A DNA stretch of 64,000 nucleotides from Neonectria sp. B-13 (lineage: Eukaryota; Ascomycota; Sordariomycetes; Hypocreales; Nectriaceae), in contig NOKP01000018.1 of assembly GCA_002682825.1 (NCBI GenBank), positions 46,962 through 110,961 on the forward strand, in the 5' to 3' direction. Both the position numbers and the translations under genes were made by a program. Positions 32,014 through 43,166 of the stretch are shown here, one piece after another. The notes below the pieces were generated by a model. The model worked only from the letters and a program-made list of their open reading frames with translations, made no database searches and was not told the origin of the DNA. Every line of letters begins with the position of its first letter. Position 1 is the first letter of the stretch.

Positions 32014-33664
32014 TTAAATAAATGAGTGCTCCTTTCTTTTCTGAGCAGGCATTTTGGTAATGTCGTAGTGATCCCCTCCAATTCGAGCTGGCCCACGAGG
32101 AGATGTGGATGAAGCATATTTGGACTTGTAGGTTTTGAGCTAAGAGACATGTCAATCTGAACGACATTGAAAAGTACGTCGGGGACGGAGCAGTCACCTT
32201 AGTAGACCATACGACTGGTTTCCACTTCTTGAGCGATTTGCCATCCTTGTTCTCCTTGATCGTGGCGAGCATCTTGGCGCATCCAGATGGCCCACTCAAT
32301 GTGATGCCAGCCTCTTCGGCCAGTTCAACAATGCGGTAAATCCAGGAAGTCTTGTCGTCCTCAAAGCCATAGTCATCTGAAACACTATATCCCCATTCAA
32401 CCCAGGTGGCTAGCATGAAGCCAAGGTTATAGATATGAGAGTCAGGCTTGAAAACTCCCAACTTCTTCAGGGTATCCACGACGGTGATGAGCAAGAAGCC
32501 AACCATCTCAATAACTACACCGCATTTCTCGCCATCGTCGCACACTTCGGAAGAGTTAGCATCAAAACGGGGGAGCGTGTTTGTTGGGCTGCCTTACTGA
32601 TGAATTCACCCAGGTGACTCTTCATGACAATAGCAAAGCCCTCGACTTCGGGCCAGATTTCGCGATAGCTGACGTTGCGCTTCTTCAAGACGTGTTCAAA
32701 CTGTATAAACTAGAAAGACTCAATACGAGGTGTCTGTGTGTTAATAAGAAACACTTACGATGTTCTCAATCACCTCGAGTCTGCCATAGCCGGTGAAGTC
32801 ATTGTAAACGTACATATCGAAGTCGTCTTGGTCACGTTTGCAGGCCTCGAGCTGCCACCATCTCGCTCGGTCTTGTCCCACCATCGATATGGTCCGAATG
32901 TGGCCGGGGTGCAAGGAAGCAAGCTTGCCAATAGAGTTGGGTTTAGACTCCTTGGAAGAAGTATCGGCGGCCTTTTCCGCTGCCTCGTCTGCTTCCTCGC
33001 CTTCCTCGTCGTCGTCTTCCTCATCTTCGTCAGGAGCGTTGGAGAGGCAAATGAAGTCCCAGTCTTGGTTTCCTTCATCTTCCTTGATGATCACCTCTTT
33101 CTTCATGGCCTCGTCCTTCATGGCCCACTCCTTGGGTGTGAGCTTGAGCTTCGCCTTATTCTTCTGCAGCCAAGACTCATGGTCTTCCCACCATTCCCTG
33201 CTTCCGAGTGACATCTCTCGTCCAGGTGTAGCATCAATCGCAACAATCCACGAACCAGGGATGGGGATTTTGTTTATCACTTTGTGAGTTTCTGCAGGCA
33301 TCACGCAAGGCATGAAAGTTTCCTCATTGGGGCCTTTGGAGATACGGCGGGCGGTCGAGGCATTAGAGCTGGCTTCCGTGACCCGGTCTGCTGCAGTTTC
33401 GGCTGCAGGGCCTGGCCCTGGGTCACTGGTGGTTGCGTCCTTTGTGGGAGGGTTCATCGCAGAAGATTTCTTGTTGGTGGCTTTCTTGGTGGTGGCCTTC
33501 TCCGGGGTAGCCTTCTTGGCAGTAACCTTCTTTGTGGCAGGCTTCTTTGGGGCAGGCTTCTTCGCGGCAGGTTGATCTTGTTCAACGTTCGGATCGGTTT
33601 CTTCCAGAGGACGCTTTGTGGTCGCCCTGGTCGATGCTCTTGTTGCTCTGGTTGACGGCGGCAT
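32014..33664 (-). CDS. Conserved fungal protein with Lys/Ala-rich tail, probable nuclear, unknown function
   Basis: Four exons, 32759-33664, 32598-32709, 32198-32544 and 32014-32124, with introns of 49, 53 and 73 bp keep frame and give 491 residues. The start was taken at the ATG of MPPSTRATRAS; an earlier ATG adds a His-rich run that is unlikely. Residues 35-70 are repeats of the type PKKPATKKVTAKKA, as in histone-H1-like tails. About 145-195 holds a Trp-rich patch (REWWEDHESWLQ, LTPKEWAMKDEA). About 225-250 is highly acidic. The C-terminal half (about 255-490) is ordered, with VSYREIWPEVEGFAI and a final GGDHYDITKM. Basic and acidic low-complexity parts suggest DNA or chromatin contact. No domain name can be given. 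Confidence 0.78.
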
Positions 33665-34204
33665 CGTCGCGAGGAATTGGTGGTGATGGTGGTGATGATT
33701 CGTTGTGATGAGATAAATCACAAAGTCGTGACCTCAGTACACAGCGAATTTCGCGAATGCTACCAATAAAGTTAACGCGTGACGTCACATTGAGCGCGTT
33801 CTGCGACGGTTTGTTTGTTTACCTCAGCATTTGGGTTGATCGAGTATCTCAGGCCACAAGTAAACAAAAGCCAAGATCAAGACGGCTAAAAGTAAGCTGA
33901 ATGTTTCATAGATTGATAGTTGACGCGAGAAATGATTATTATCTGCTAGAGCCAACACAACGCACGAGCCGAGCCACGACTCCTCACAGTGGATCTAAGA
34001 AGCCCCGTAGACGACGGTTGAACGGGAATATGGTCACGGTACCGATCACCCGATTCGTAGAGAAAACAGCGAGCTAGTCTATTCCGGCAGCGGGCTTTTG
34101 GTTACTATTCACACCTAATCTAACATTTAGCCCGGACACTGTTCAAAGTGAGCGCAGCTAGTAACTTTCACAAGCTCAATTGTCCTTAATTTACCTTATC
34201 TATT
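33665..34204. other. Divergent intergenic region
   Basis: 540 bp shared between the nuclear-type gene and the RraA-like gene. It holds a GTGACGTCAC palindrome (33779-33788), a perfect CRE/ATF-type site. No gene seen. Confidence 0.5.
33779..33788. promoter_or_regulatory. Palindromic CRE-like site (TGACGTCA)
   Basis: The 10-base palindrome GTGACGTCAC stands about 115 bp upstream of the minus-strand start at 33664 and 420 bp before the RraA-like start. TGACGTCA is the standard binding site of bZIP ATF/CREB factors. Function inferred from sequence only. Confidence 0.5.
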
Positions 34205-34958
34205 ATGGCCTCGAAACGCGCTCTACCACAGTTGCGCCAGCTCACGTCGTGTGATGTGAGTGATCCCACAATCCATCTGCCGTCGTCGTCTCCTTCTGCC
34301 CGAATTGACTCAAAAATCACAGATCAGCGATGCTCTCGTCAAGCTCAAGCATCCGTTTGGCGACTTCCCCGATGAGATCCGCATGTTCTCCCCAGGCAGC
34401 CAAACCCGGGTCATGGGACACGCGGTGACGGTGCAGATGGTCGAAATGCGTGATACATGGGCGCCGAAGCTAGATCAACATTTCGTGGACCACAACGAGG
34501 ACGGTGGTATCATGTATATCCAGCAACCAAAGGGTCTGTATTCCGCATGCTGGGGCTTGGAGCTCAGGTGGCCGTGATTGACGGGCGCATGAGAGACATC
34601 AATGAGCACAACGAAATGGGGTTTCCGGTAAGACTTGACATCCCTTTGCAGTCACTGCTCTGCTTTCTAATGGTTGTCGCAGGTTTTCGCCAAGGGCACC
34701 TCTATCCTTGGCTCAAACACATTCACCAGAACATCAAGAGTTAATATTCCATTTCAGTTCAACGGCGACTTGTGGATCTATCCCGGGGACATTCTTATCG
34801 GAGATGCGGACGGTGTGGTGGTGATGCCGCCATCTCTCCTTGATCAGGTGGTCGCTCTCTGCCAGGAACGGGCTGAGGTAGACGAGAAGATGTTTGTTGA
34901 ATTGCGAAAGGGCGCTGCCATGGGACCATTGATCAAGAACATAAGAAAGGACAAATGA
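34205..34958 (+). pseudogene. RraA / HMG-aldolase-like gene with a frame-breaking deletion
   Basis: Exons 34205-34255, 34323-34627 and 34683-34958 have good splice sites. The product starts MASKRALPQLRQLTSCD, ISDALVKLKHPFGDFPDEI, continues TRVMGHAVTVQM and MYIQQPKGLYSACWG, and resumes in another frame with LGAQVAVIDGRMRDINEH, then VFAKGTSILGSNTF and IGDADGVVVMP to the stop. Relatives have about seven residues between WG and LGA; here they are missing and the frame shifts (about 34550). This removes part of the G-x20-R-D element that shapes the active site of HMG/CHA aldolases. The family cleaves 4-hydroxy-4-methyl-2-oxoglutarate or inhibits RNase E. Either a pseudogene or an assembly error; everything else is conserved. 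Confidence 0.75.
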
Positions 34959-36640
34959 TCAGCGGCACATCAAGTCGAATCTCCTGACGATGACATTCTC
35001 ACTGCTCTCGGTGGTCACTGGTGCCGTCATGAAGGCAATGCTCCGCAAGGCAAATGGAAAGCTGAGAGACTTGGAAAACTGTGCCAACCTCTTCGCGCTC
35101 TATATTTCAGTGGTGAGTGTGTTGCATCAAGGGGCTTGGGCTATGGGGGACAGCTATAACTATAGTCAGTCATGAATGTGGATTTTTCCGATCAAGGAAA
35201 CCCATAATATTAAGTCGAAATCCCCTGCTCCGTAACTTATCGGCCGCCGTTTCCGCCGAAACTAGTCTAAGAGATACGACGCTTCGTGGCTCTCTTCTGG
35301 GATCAGAAGTATTCTGTCTCAATGACAAATCTTTGAACGAGCACAGATCTGCAGCTCCTGTGTCAGGCGTGGATGCCGGCATGAAGTTGTCCGAGCCCCG
35401 TACCCCCGCCGTTGGGACGATCAACGCTCAGGCCCGTGGAGTTTCCGGGGTTCTTCGTTGTGCACAGAGAACGCCCGTGACAAATCTGACTAGAGGGCCG
35501 GAAGCAAAGGTTCCTCAATTGTATTCTACCCGCGCACTGACTACGCACCGACCGCCAAACTGTTACATCCCGTCGCAGTTAGTGTTGTTTTGATAGCCTA
35601 ATACGTACTACCCTACCATTCTGCCTCAAAAGGTGCCATACCGTGACATGTTAAGTATTGCCAAGAACATAGATGTTGCAGCCAAACCTCTCCTGCCACT
35701 TTGGCTGTTTCTGGAATAGGTAGAGAGTCACCATGGGGGACGGCGGGGGTTGTTCTGCTTCGGTTTGCATTGCCTCTGTCGATCAATGTCGCAATGACCT
35801 CTGCCGATTGGACCGTCACCGCGTTTCATCATCACGGCTGCGCTTCCTGCCGTCTAGCCAAGAACTCCGTCAGTTCAAGGAACACGCGGCTTCTGACCAA
35901 ATCCTCCCCGCTTACCATGTTTTCACTTTTTCTAGATTCCTCAACAGCGTCGTTGCCATTCGCTGCCTCGTCTCGGGTCACGGATCAGCCCGTACTCTAA
36001 ACCCATGCGCCAGGGGTAGTGTTCTAATATTAAGATAAGATTAGAAACGATCTCGTGAATCTCAAGCTGTAGAGTGGCCAATCGGTAGATATGCATACGC
36101 CTTCCGAAACCTGGGGCACGAAGTGTCGCAAACCTTCTCCGGCACACGCGCTGAATGTGAACAACACCATTGATCACCGAAGATCACAAGCAGCAATGCT
36201 ATACTCAGCCACCGTGACTGCTTTCTGACAAACAACGTTGTGATATGAAGGTTTCGATCTGAAGCATCAAGGGTGTCATCCGGTAGATGCATCCCACACT
36301 CCACTTATAGCAAAGTGATGTACGTCGAGGCCGTGTTCTTTAAAGCCAAGCCAAGGGCACAGTTAAGCCTATCTGAGTTTTATCATCCATCTTGTCACTC
36401 TCGGCTGGAACGGAGTGCTTTTTTGTTGGATTTCGTTTCCTAGTTTTTCGGTTGCCCTTGTCCATTGTCTTTTTTTCTTCTCGTTTCACTTCTTTCTATT
36501 GCTCGGAAAATTTGCGCTTTTCTTTTGTCATCGTTAGGCTCAGCCGCAAGCTTTCTCAATTTCCAGATCAATTCTTCGTTGGGTTAAGGAAGTGCCCAAT
36601 TAAGACGTGCCCCTTATACCGGTTTTTCTTGTCTCGAGAT
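34959..36640. other. Intergenic, no supported gene; CT-rich leader before ZIP gene
   Basis: 1.7 kb. Several open frames are antisense pairs with no motif. From 36415 to 36560 the plus strand is strongly pyrimidine-rich (TTTTTTTCTTCTC type), likely the promoter/leader of the ZIP gene. No Zap1-type element was noticed. Confidence 0.45.
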
Positions 36641-38223
36641 ATGGAGGCCATGGAACCAGCAAAGCCGCAGTGCGGGAGCCAGTCCAACGGTGGTTCGGAA
36701 GAGTATGACCTTCCGCTGCACATTGCCGGCGTTTGTAAGTCTAAGTCACTAATCCAATTACTGACCATGTTTTCTGACTGCTCTGTCGACAGTTATGGTG
36801 TTGTTTGCTTCATGTCTCGGTATGCCACTCCGTGTTCAACTCTTGTGGCTTCCAGGCTATGACTAACACAAGGACAATAGGTGCCGGTTTTCCTGTGGCT
36901 GCCAAGAAGATCAAGGGCTTAAAAGCACCCCCAAAAATCTTTTTTGCCTGCAAGCACTTCGGTACTGGAGTACTAGTTGCCACCGCATTTGTGCATGTAG
37001 GTTAGGCGTCATTCACAATCTAACGTCACTGCTGACCACGCATAGCTTCTCCCGACGGCATTCGGAAGCCTTACCAATCCATGTCTCCCCGATCTATTCA
37101 CGACCGATTATCCTGCCTTACCTGGCGTTATCATGATGGGTTCCATGTTCATCCTCTTTGTGATCGAGATGTATCTCAATGCCAAGATTGGAGGACACTC
37201 TCACGGGGGTCCGACTGGTACAGAAATAGTTGCACCTACACCACCGACGGCTCCGCAGAGACCGCCAAGACCATCTCAGTCACTAGCAGAGTCCCAACCT
37301 CATGGATCTCAAAACTTCGATTTTGCGCTAGACGACGATGTTGCATACGAGAAAACGATGGCGAAGAAGATGTATGAGGAGACAACCAGTTGGGAGAAAG
37401 CTGATCTGGGCGACAAAGGGAGCAATGACTCAACCATGCCGGCGTGGTTCATCGTCTTCTACGAGCAATATGTTCGTCAGCGTGCGGAGATGATTGAGAT
37501 GATCAAGTCCGACCAGTCCCCGGCCTCTCTTCCACGATATGAAACGCCTGAAATCGAAGGCACTGAATTGTACTTTGATGAGGAGGGGCAAAGAGTTGAC
37601 CCTCAGGTCTATAAAAAGATGTCTGCTAACATCACACTACTTGAGGGTGGTATCCTCTTTCACTCCATCTTCGTCGGCATGACTATCTCGATTACGTCTG
37701 ATGGCTTTGTCATACTCCTAGTTGCGATCCTTTTCCATCAAATGTTCGAGGGCTTGGGCCTCGGCGCCCGGATTGCTGCTGTGCCGTATCCAAAGGATAG
37801 CATACGGCCGTGGCTGCTCGTCGTTGCCTTTGGAACAACTGCACCTATTGGCCAGGCCATTGGACTCATTACGAGAAATTCATACGACCCTGAGAGCGCC
37901 GTGGGCTTGATCTTGGTCGGTGTCTTCAATGCAATGTGAGTATAGTGTCACTGAACACCTTGTTCCCAGAGTCAGCTAGATCATTTTCTTACTTTTTCAT
38001 AGTTCATCTGGTCTGCTAATCTATGCCGCACTCGTTGATTTACTGGTTGAAGACTTTCTCTCCGAAGAGGCGAATCGGGTCATGAAGAAGGGGGACAAAA
38101 TTGCTGCCTTTGGGTGGGTGCTTCTCGGAGGTAAGTAACGAGATTTCCCTCAACTATGTCTGTTCATGTCGACCCTAACATCATGAAGCAATTGGCATGT
38201 CCATTGTCGGAGCTTTTGCTTGA
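36641..38223 (+). CDS. ZIP-family zinc transporter
   Basis: Six exons, 36641-36734, 36793-36819, 36881-36996, 37046-37935, 38003-38130 and 38189-38223, with phases kept, give 429 residues. N-terminal spans: PLHIAGVFMVLFASCLGAGF, FGTGVLVATAFVHLLPTAF (with the span-2 His), and VIMMGSMFILFVIEMYL. A long cytosolic loop (about 130-270) contains HSHGG, proline-rich and charged stretches. The signature spans follow: LEGGILFHSIFVGM (span 4, His) and ILFHQMFEGLGLGARI (span 5, HxxxE), which form the metal site in Zrt/Irt proteins. Then AFGTTAPIGQAIGL and a last span ending IGMSIVGAFA. Plasma-membrane or vacuolar zinc uptake. No zinc-response element is recognised. Intact. Confidence 0.92.
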
Positions 38224-38618
38224 TCGTAGGTGCGGACTTTGCGTCTTCGTGGGGAATGGGCTGACACGCTCTCGGATTGGGTGGGTTTCTTCCTGGTACT
38301 CACTCATAGGCTGGGAATGGGGATACAGGATACCTGGGCTTGTCAATTTTGGTTGCACTCTGGTGGCATGCGGACATCGTGGAGGGTTTACTTGGCATTA
38401 ATGATCAATTCAACTGGCTTCCACTTTGGACGGTGTCAATTTGGTCCTTCGGGCATCTCCGACTGTCGTGCAGCGAGGACAATTAGGCGGCAGTCTAATC
38501 TTAGCTCACACATTACAGCCACCTGGTTATAGCGCAGTCCCTCTTTATTTGGCACCCGTAGTCCATCTCACCGCAACAACACCACTTAATCATTATACAC
38601 ACACACTGGACCATCAGC
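38224..38618. other. Intergenic
   Basis: 395 bp between the ZIP gene and the large orphan gene; no gene or repeat recognised. Confidence 0.5.
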
Positions 38619-41600
38619 ATGACGCGCTTCGACAGCACCAAAATCGCAGAGGCACTGCGTCAAACAGACAGCGCTAGGACGCGTAGTGATGCCATAGGCT
38701 CGCTGGGTAAAGCCCTCCGGCGCGTGGATCGGTTCCGGCCGGCGTGGGACGCCGTGGGCGGGGCCGGCGGACTCGCCAAGTTGATGGCCGAGTTCAGCGT
38801 GCGAGATGTACGTGCGATTTGCTGGTGGTTAGGACGCACGGCATCGGCAAAAAAGGCAAGGCCTGAGAGGCGCGCTGCTCTTGGGGAGCTGGTGAGGCTG
38901 CTTTACGACGAGCCCGAGGATGCGTCGAGGGACGCAAGGCCGCTGAGGGCATTCTATCAAAACATCGTACCAGCATGCAGCCTGGAGATAGTTCAGGAAT
39001 GGGAGCATCAGCGAAAGGTCGAATGGACCACTCCGCAGCAGAAGCGACTGGCCCTTGGCCACCGTGAGCTTCACGAGAGAAAGTTCCTTGTGGATATCTT
39101 CTCGCCCGACCCCAAGGATCAGTATCTAAAGTTCGAGACGGAGAAAACACTTTTCCGCGGCAACTTGCCATTTTGCGAACAGGTTGCGTTGACCATGGTT
39201 TCTAACGAAGGTCATGTTCGAGCCCCTGACGACTTCATGGCCGAGTTCGCTATGCCGCTGCTCAAACGCCTGCTCAAGAGCAGATTTGACGAGGAGACCC
39301 GGAACAAGTTCTTAGGCTTGGTGGTGCAGTGTGTCCAGAAACATCCAGACTCACTGGCGTACCAGCTGCATCTCGGCAAAGGTGGACTGGTCCAGTATGT
39401 CATGCAGCGGTGGAACGACGCGCCGGTGGGCAGTACAGAGCAGGTGAAGGCATACTTGGTCCAGCTACTTGGCTTCACGCCGACCAAGGAGCTGACGTCG
39501 CGGCGAGTCTACTTGAACACGATCCATCAGTCCATTCTCTCTCTACGAAGACCAAAGCCCCAGGCGAGGTACGAACTCCTCCGGCTAGTCTTGCGACACT
39601 TGAAAGGATACAACATCGACATTGAGGACGAGGACAAGTCAGCGGCAGGCCTCGCCCGACTGAGGGACTTGCCCATGGATAATGACCTGTGGCCGGCGAT
39701 GCTGTTCTTTTCCATCGACAACCAGAAAGCGACGCAACTGTTCGAAAGGTTGGCCAGGGCATATCCCAGCGGTGACTTCCTCTCCCCCGTGCCTGGTCGG
39801 GGGCGGATGACCGTGCTGAGGCAATCTCAAAGCCCAGAAGAGAGTACCCATGGAGATCCTGAAGTCGTCAGGTTTCTGCTGGTCAGCAAATCCAAAACCA
39901 AGGCCGCCACTAAAGACCCGATCTGGCTGGAACGACCGCGCGCGCTGATCCAGGAGCGAATGAAGAAAGCACAGCAGTCTCGCGAGTCGCACTACCGTGC
40001 CTTCTGGACCAAGTCAGCGTTCAGCCTTTGCGTCGCCGCCGGGGATTTGGACACATTTGGGGATCTTGTTATATGGGCACGGCGCTTCAACAAAGACGCT
40101 CTGACAGTAAAAGAGCTGTACGGCATGAACGTGTTCGAGACAGTAGAATTGGAGGATCTCTTTGGTGTCATACCGCAGCGTGAAACTTCAGCAGCCGCAG
40201 CAGCGACACTGGCCTCGGTAAAGAAGGATATCGCACTTGCAAATCGTATCCTCGTCACCCTCATTGAGACGGCAACTATGGCAGTACAAGAGCCTGGGTT
40301 CCAATTTCACGGCTGGAGCAGCCTACTTCGCCTCCCAAAGGTCATGGCCGACCGACGCCTGCAAAACGTGGACTCCTTTAACGACATGGCGAAGGCTCTG
40401 TCTCCAGACGACCGGGAGTTAGAGGTCATCGAGGCGGTATGGAAACCGACCATGGACACGCTGCTTGAAGTTGAGGCGCTCCTACAAAGACCAACATCCG
40501 AGGCTCTCTTCGGAACCTCTCGCAACGTTGAGGCCTCGGGTGTATATGTCTTACAAAGGCTCCCAGCCGCGGAGGCTTCAATGCTAGCGGAGCTGGCTAG
40601 ATTCCTTCTGGAGCGCATGAATGCGCGACTGGGCCCCGAGAGACTGAGAGTGCAAATGGGAGACGTTGTCGAAGTCGTCATGCGTGTGGCGCGTAGTGAC
40701 CAGCCCTCGCTGGCCTGCCCATTCATTCGCGATCTGATTCTCAACGGGGACGACAATAGTTCGTGGCATCGGCAGCTGGTCAATATACGGTTCATCTCTT
40801 CACTTCCCGCGAAGGCGGCTAGGGAGCTCCTGTATACCATGGCCGACGCTATCAGGGACAAGTTGCGGGAGCAGAATACACGACCGAGAGACGACAGTGA
40901 GAATGTACAAAGCACCCCTAGGCCATCGGCAATCAAGGTCACTACCGTCAAGATGATGGCCCAGCTCCTGCAAGGCAATGTCTTCATCGACACCGCCTCG
41001 GCCTGTAACATCCTCGTCGGCCTACTCGCTGAGGCGCGACACATCGACGCCCAGATCACCATCGTCAGCAGCTTGATCAGCACCATGGAGGAACCAACAT
41101 GCCCGCCGGCGCTGCGAACGTGTATCCTCGACGCCTTCGCAGCCTACGTCGTCCCAGTTGCCGCGCAGCTCAGCGAGCGTCACCGCCTCACCGAAACTGA
41201 CTGGGACGCCTTCGCCAGACAAGGTGAAACCAAGCTCCCAGACGTGAGCGAAGTAACTCCGCTCCTGGCGATGCTAGTAGAGCGGGCTCTCAGAAGCAAC
41301 CTAAACCCAGATGACAAGATGCGACTTGCGCAGCTTATCATAAGCGTACTTGAACGATCTGCTGCCAATAACGAACGTTGGATGGAACTCTTCCTTGCAA
41401 AGAACAAGTTCGCTCTCGACACCAACGAGCGCCTTCCTTCAGCGCCAACCAGTCTCCCCATGTTTACCTCGCTCCTCGTAAGCTGGACGAGCTACATGCC
41501 GGCCTCGATCCTCGACATGCTACGCATCATCGTGCTCACCAACCTTGCCCCGTCGCCTACAGTAGTGCGCATCACAGAAGCCGTCAAGGCAAATCCCGAC

Positions 41601-42479
41601 CTTGTCAACTCTAATGCGGGCAAGCACTGGCTCGCGCAGTTCGATAACCCCGGGACTGCGGCGTTTCTAATCGGAGTTGAGCACGCAGCGCTTGTGCTGC
41701 GGTGCCCGGCTGAGGACACGCAGTCAAAACTGAACGACGGTGAGGGTATCACTGTTAAGATGCTGCAAGATTTCGTTCTCGCAGTTGCCGAACGACTCGT
41801 CGTGAACGGAGATACGGGCATGCTCAGTGCCTTAGTCTTAAAGCTGTGCCAGAGAAGATTCGAGAGTCGTCAATATTGGGAAAGTTGGCAATCGAACTGT
41901 GTTCCCATGGTGAAAAACATCATCGCGAGGGTCGAGGCTATTCGTTTGGGAAATGAGAGTCTTTGGGGAACAATTGCAGAAAGGACTCAGTCACTGCTCG
42001 TTCTGCCAAACACGTTCCAACTGCGTATCATGATGCTCCCCATCCCCTACTCCTCGTCCAAGGAATCGGCGTCGCCAAAAGAAGCGGATGTCTTTGTCTC
42101 GGAGCTCTCGGCGCTTGTGAATCAGCTCGTAATCCGTCGGCTTCCGTACCATGAGGACTTTTTACATCTAAAGGAAGAAGTCCTTAAAGCACCTACAGGA
42201 GCGAATTTGGCGCAATTCGCCTTAAAGCTGAATGGTCTGACGTCGACGAAGGAGCCAGGATTGGCAGATCATCTACGGCTGGAGCTTTCAGGAAGTTTTG
42301 TACTAAGAGCTAGCGATCCACAGGATGAGACAGTTGTTCGCGATGTGAGGGAAATGGTCCTTAACTGGAAGAACAGTGAAATTGAGTCGATAAGGGCTGT
42401 AGCATTAGCACTTATAGCGAACTTGAAGGGGCAAGGAAAGAAGAGTGGACTTATGCTTCAAGGAATAAGGGCTTTATAG
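38619..42479 (+). CDS. Large intronless protein, unknown function (1286 residues, all-helical)
   Basis: A single uninterrupted frame. The start at MTRFDSTKIAEALRQTD follows an AC-rich leader. The protein is predicted helical almost throughout, with repeated Leu/Ala-rich amphipathic segments (for example MPLLKRLLKSRFDEETRNKF, ARFLLERMNARL, LAQLIISVLERSAANNERW). This fits an alpha-solenoid (HEAT/ARM-like) scaffold, though no repeat unit could be aligned by eye. There is no signal peptide, membrane span, zinc motif or Walker motif. A short low-complexity insert lies at about 755-775 (REQNTRPRDDSENVQSTPRP). GC is high over most of the gene but drops in the last 300 bp. Long intronless genes among intron-rich neighbours are uncommon. 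Certainly coding; function not recognised. Confidence 0.85.
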   Translation: MTRFDSTKIAEALRQTDSARTRSDAIGSLGKALRRVDRFRPAWDAVGGAGGLAKLMAEFSVRDVRAICWWLGRTASAKKARPERRAALGELVRLLYDEPEDASRDARPLRAFYQNIVPACSLEIVQEWEHQRKVEWTTPQQKRLALGHRELHERKFLVDIFSPDPKDQYLKFETEKTLFRGNLPFCEQVALTMVSNEGHVRAPDDFMAEFAMPLLKRLLKSRFDEETRNKFLGLVVQCVQKHPDSLAYQLHLGKGGLVQYVMQRWNDAPVGSTEQVKAYLVQLLGFTPTKELTSRRVYLNTIHQSILSLRRPKPQARYELLRLVLRHLKGYNIDIEDEDKSAAGLARLRDLPMDNDLWPAMLFFSIDNQKATQLFERLARAYPSGDFLSPVPGRGRMTVLRQSQSPEESTHGDPEVVRFLLVSKSKTKAATKDPIWLERPRALIQERMKKAQQSRESHYRAFWTKSAFSLCVAAGDLDTFGDLVIWARRFNKDALTVKELYGMNVFETVELEDLFGVIPQRETSAAAAATLASVKKDIALANRILVTLIETATMAVQEPGFQFHGWSSLLRLPKVMADRRLQNVDSFNDMAKALSPDDRELEVIEAVWKPTMDTLLEVEALLQRPTSEALFGTSRNVEASGVYVLQRLPAAEASMLAELARFLLERMNARLGPERLRVQMGDVVEVVMRVARSDQPSLACPFIRDLILNGDDNSSWHRQLVNIRFISSLPAKAARELLYTMADAIRDKLREQNTRPRDDSENVQSTPRPSAIKVTTVKMMAQLLQGNVFIDTASACNILVGLLAEARHIDAQITIVSSLISTMEEPTCPPALRTCILDAFAAYVVPVAAQLSERHRLTETDWDAFARQGETKLPDVSEVTPLLAMLVERALRSNLNPDDKMRLAQLIISVLERSAANNERWMELFLAKNKFALDTNERLPSAPTSLPMFTSLLVSWTSYMPASILDMLRIIVLTNLAPSPTVVRITEAVKANPDLVNSNAGKHWLAQFDNPGTAAFLIGVEHAALVLRCPAEDTQSKLNDGEGITVKMLQDFVLAVAERLVVNGDTGMLSALVLKLCQRRFESRQYWESWQSNCVPMVKNIIARVEAIRLGNESLWGTIAERTQSLLVLPNTFQLRIMMLPIPYSSSKESASPKEADVFVSELSALVNQLVIRRLPYHEDFLHLKEEVLKAPTGANLAQFALKLNGLTSTKEPGLADHLRLELSGSFVLRASDPQDETVVRDVREMVLNWKNSEIESIRAVALALIANLKGQGKKSGLMLQGIRAL

Positions 42480-43166
42480 GAGTAAACCTTTTCTTCTTTT
42501 AGGCAGAGAAAGTATCACATCTAATGATTAAGATGTTAGGATGATGAAAAGCCCTTGATTACTACCTATTCTAGTAGGAGAGGAATGTCCTTATACATAT
42601 ATATCTACCCAGTGGGATAGAGTTTCTTTATCAGAAGAAAGAGAAAAGAAAGAATCCCTCTCCCTTCATTCTCTTCACTCGCGAAGCATTATCCTAGCTC
42701 GGTTCAAGGTGTTAGTTTAAAGCTCCCTAAAGCTGTATTGCTAAGACTACTAGCTTGAACCTTATGTCATGCCGGGTGCGGTTTTCATCGTTGCATGCTA
42801 TGTAGTTGAAATTTGTGGCACCATGGACTCAACTTAGCGACTAAACCAGTGCTTTCTATGTTAAGAAGAACCTAGGACAAGATCGAGACAGTGGCCGCGG
42901 GCCAAGTAGAGGTGATGGGCATCCGCGTTTTTGGTGTTGCAATTAGATGTACCGCAAATGCCACTCCCCTTTTAGAATCATATACGTGAATCTAGCTAGT
43001 GATATCCATTGTGTACTTTGTAATTTTATGCAGTTATGTTTCCAAGCCAGACCATTTGAGATACTCATCCTACATTCCACTATGATATTCTCAGAACATG
43101 TCTGCAAACCATCCCACTAACATACTGATACCATCTTGACTTCATCGGCAAGTTAGCTAAGTGAGA
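42480..43166. other. Intergenic, AT-richer
   Basis: 690 bp between convergent genes; nothing recognised. Confidence 0.5.

Noticed and set aside
32838..33655. Plus-strand frames with Ser and Phe/Gly/Leu runs
   Set aside because: Antisense of the acidic and Lys/Ala-rich parts of the minus-strand gene; low-complexity shadows.
40307..41086. 259-codon minus-strand frame
   Set aside because: Antisense shadow inside the 1286-residue gene, a product of its high GC codon use.
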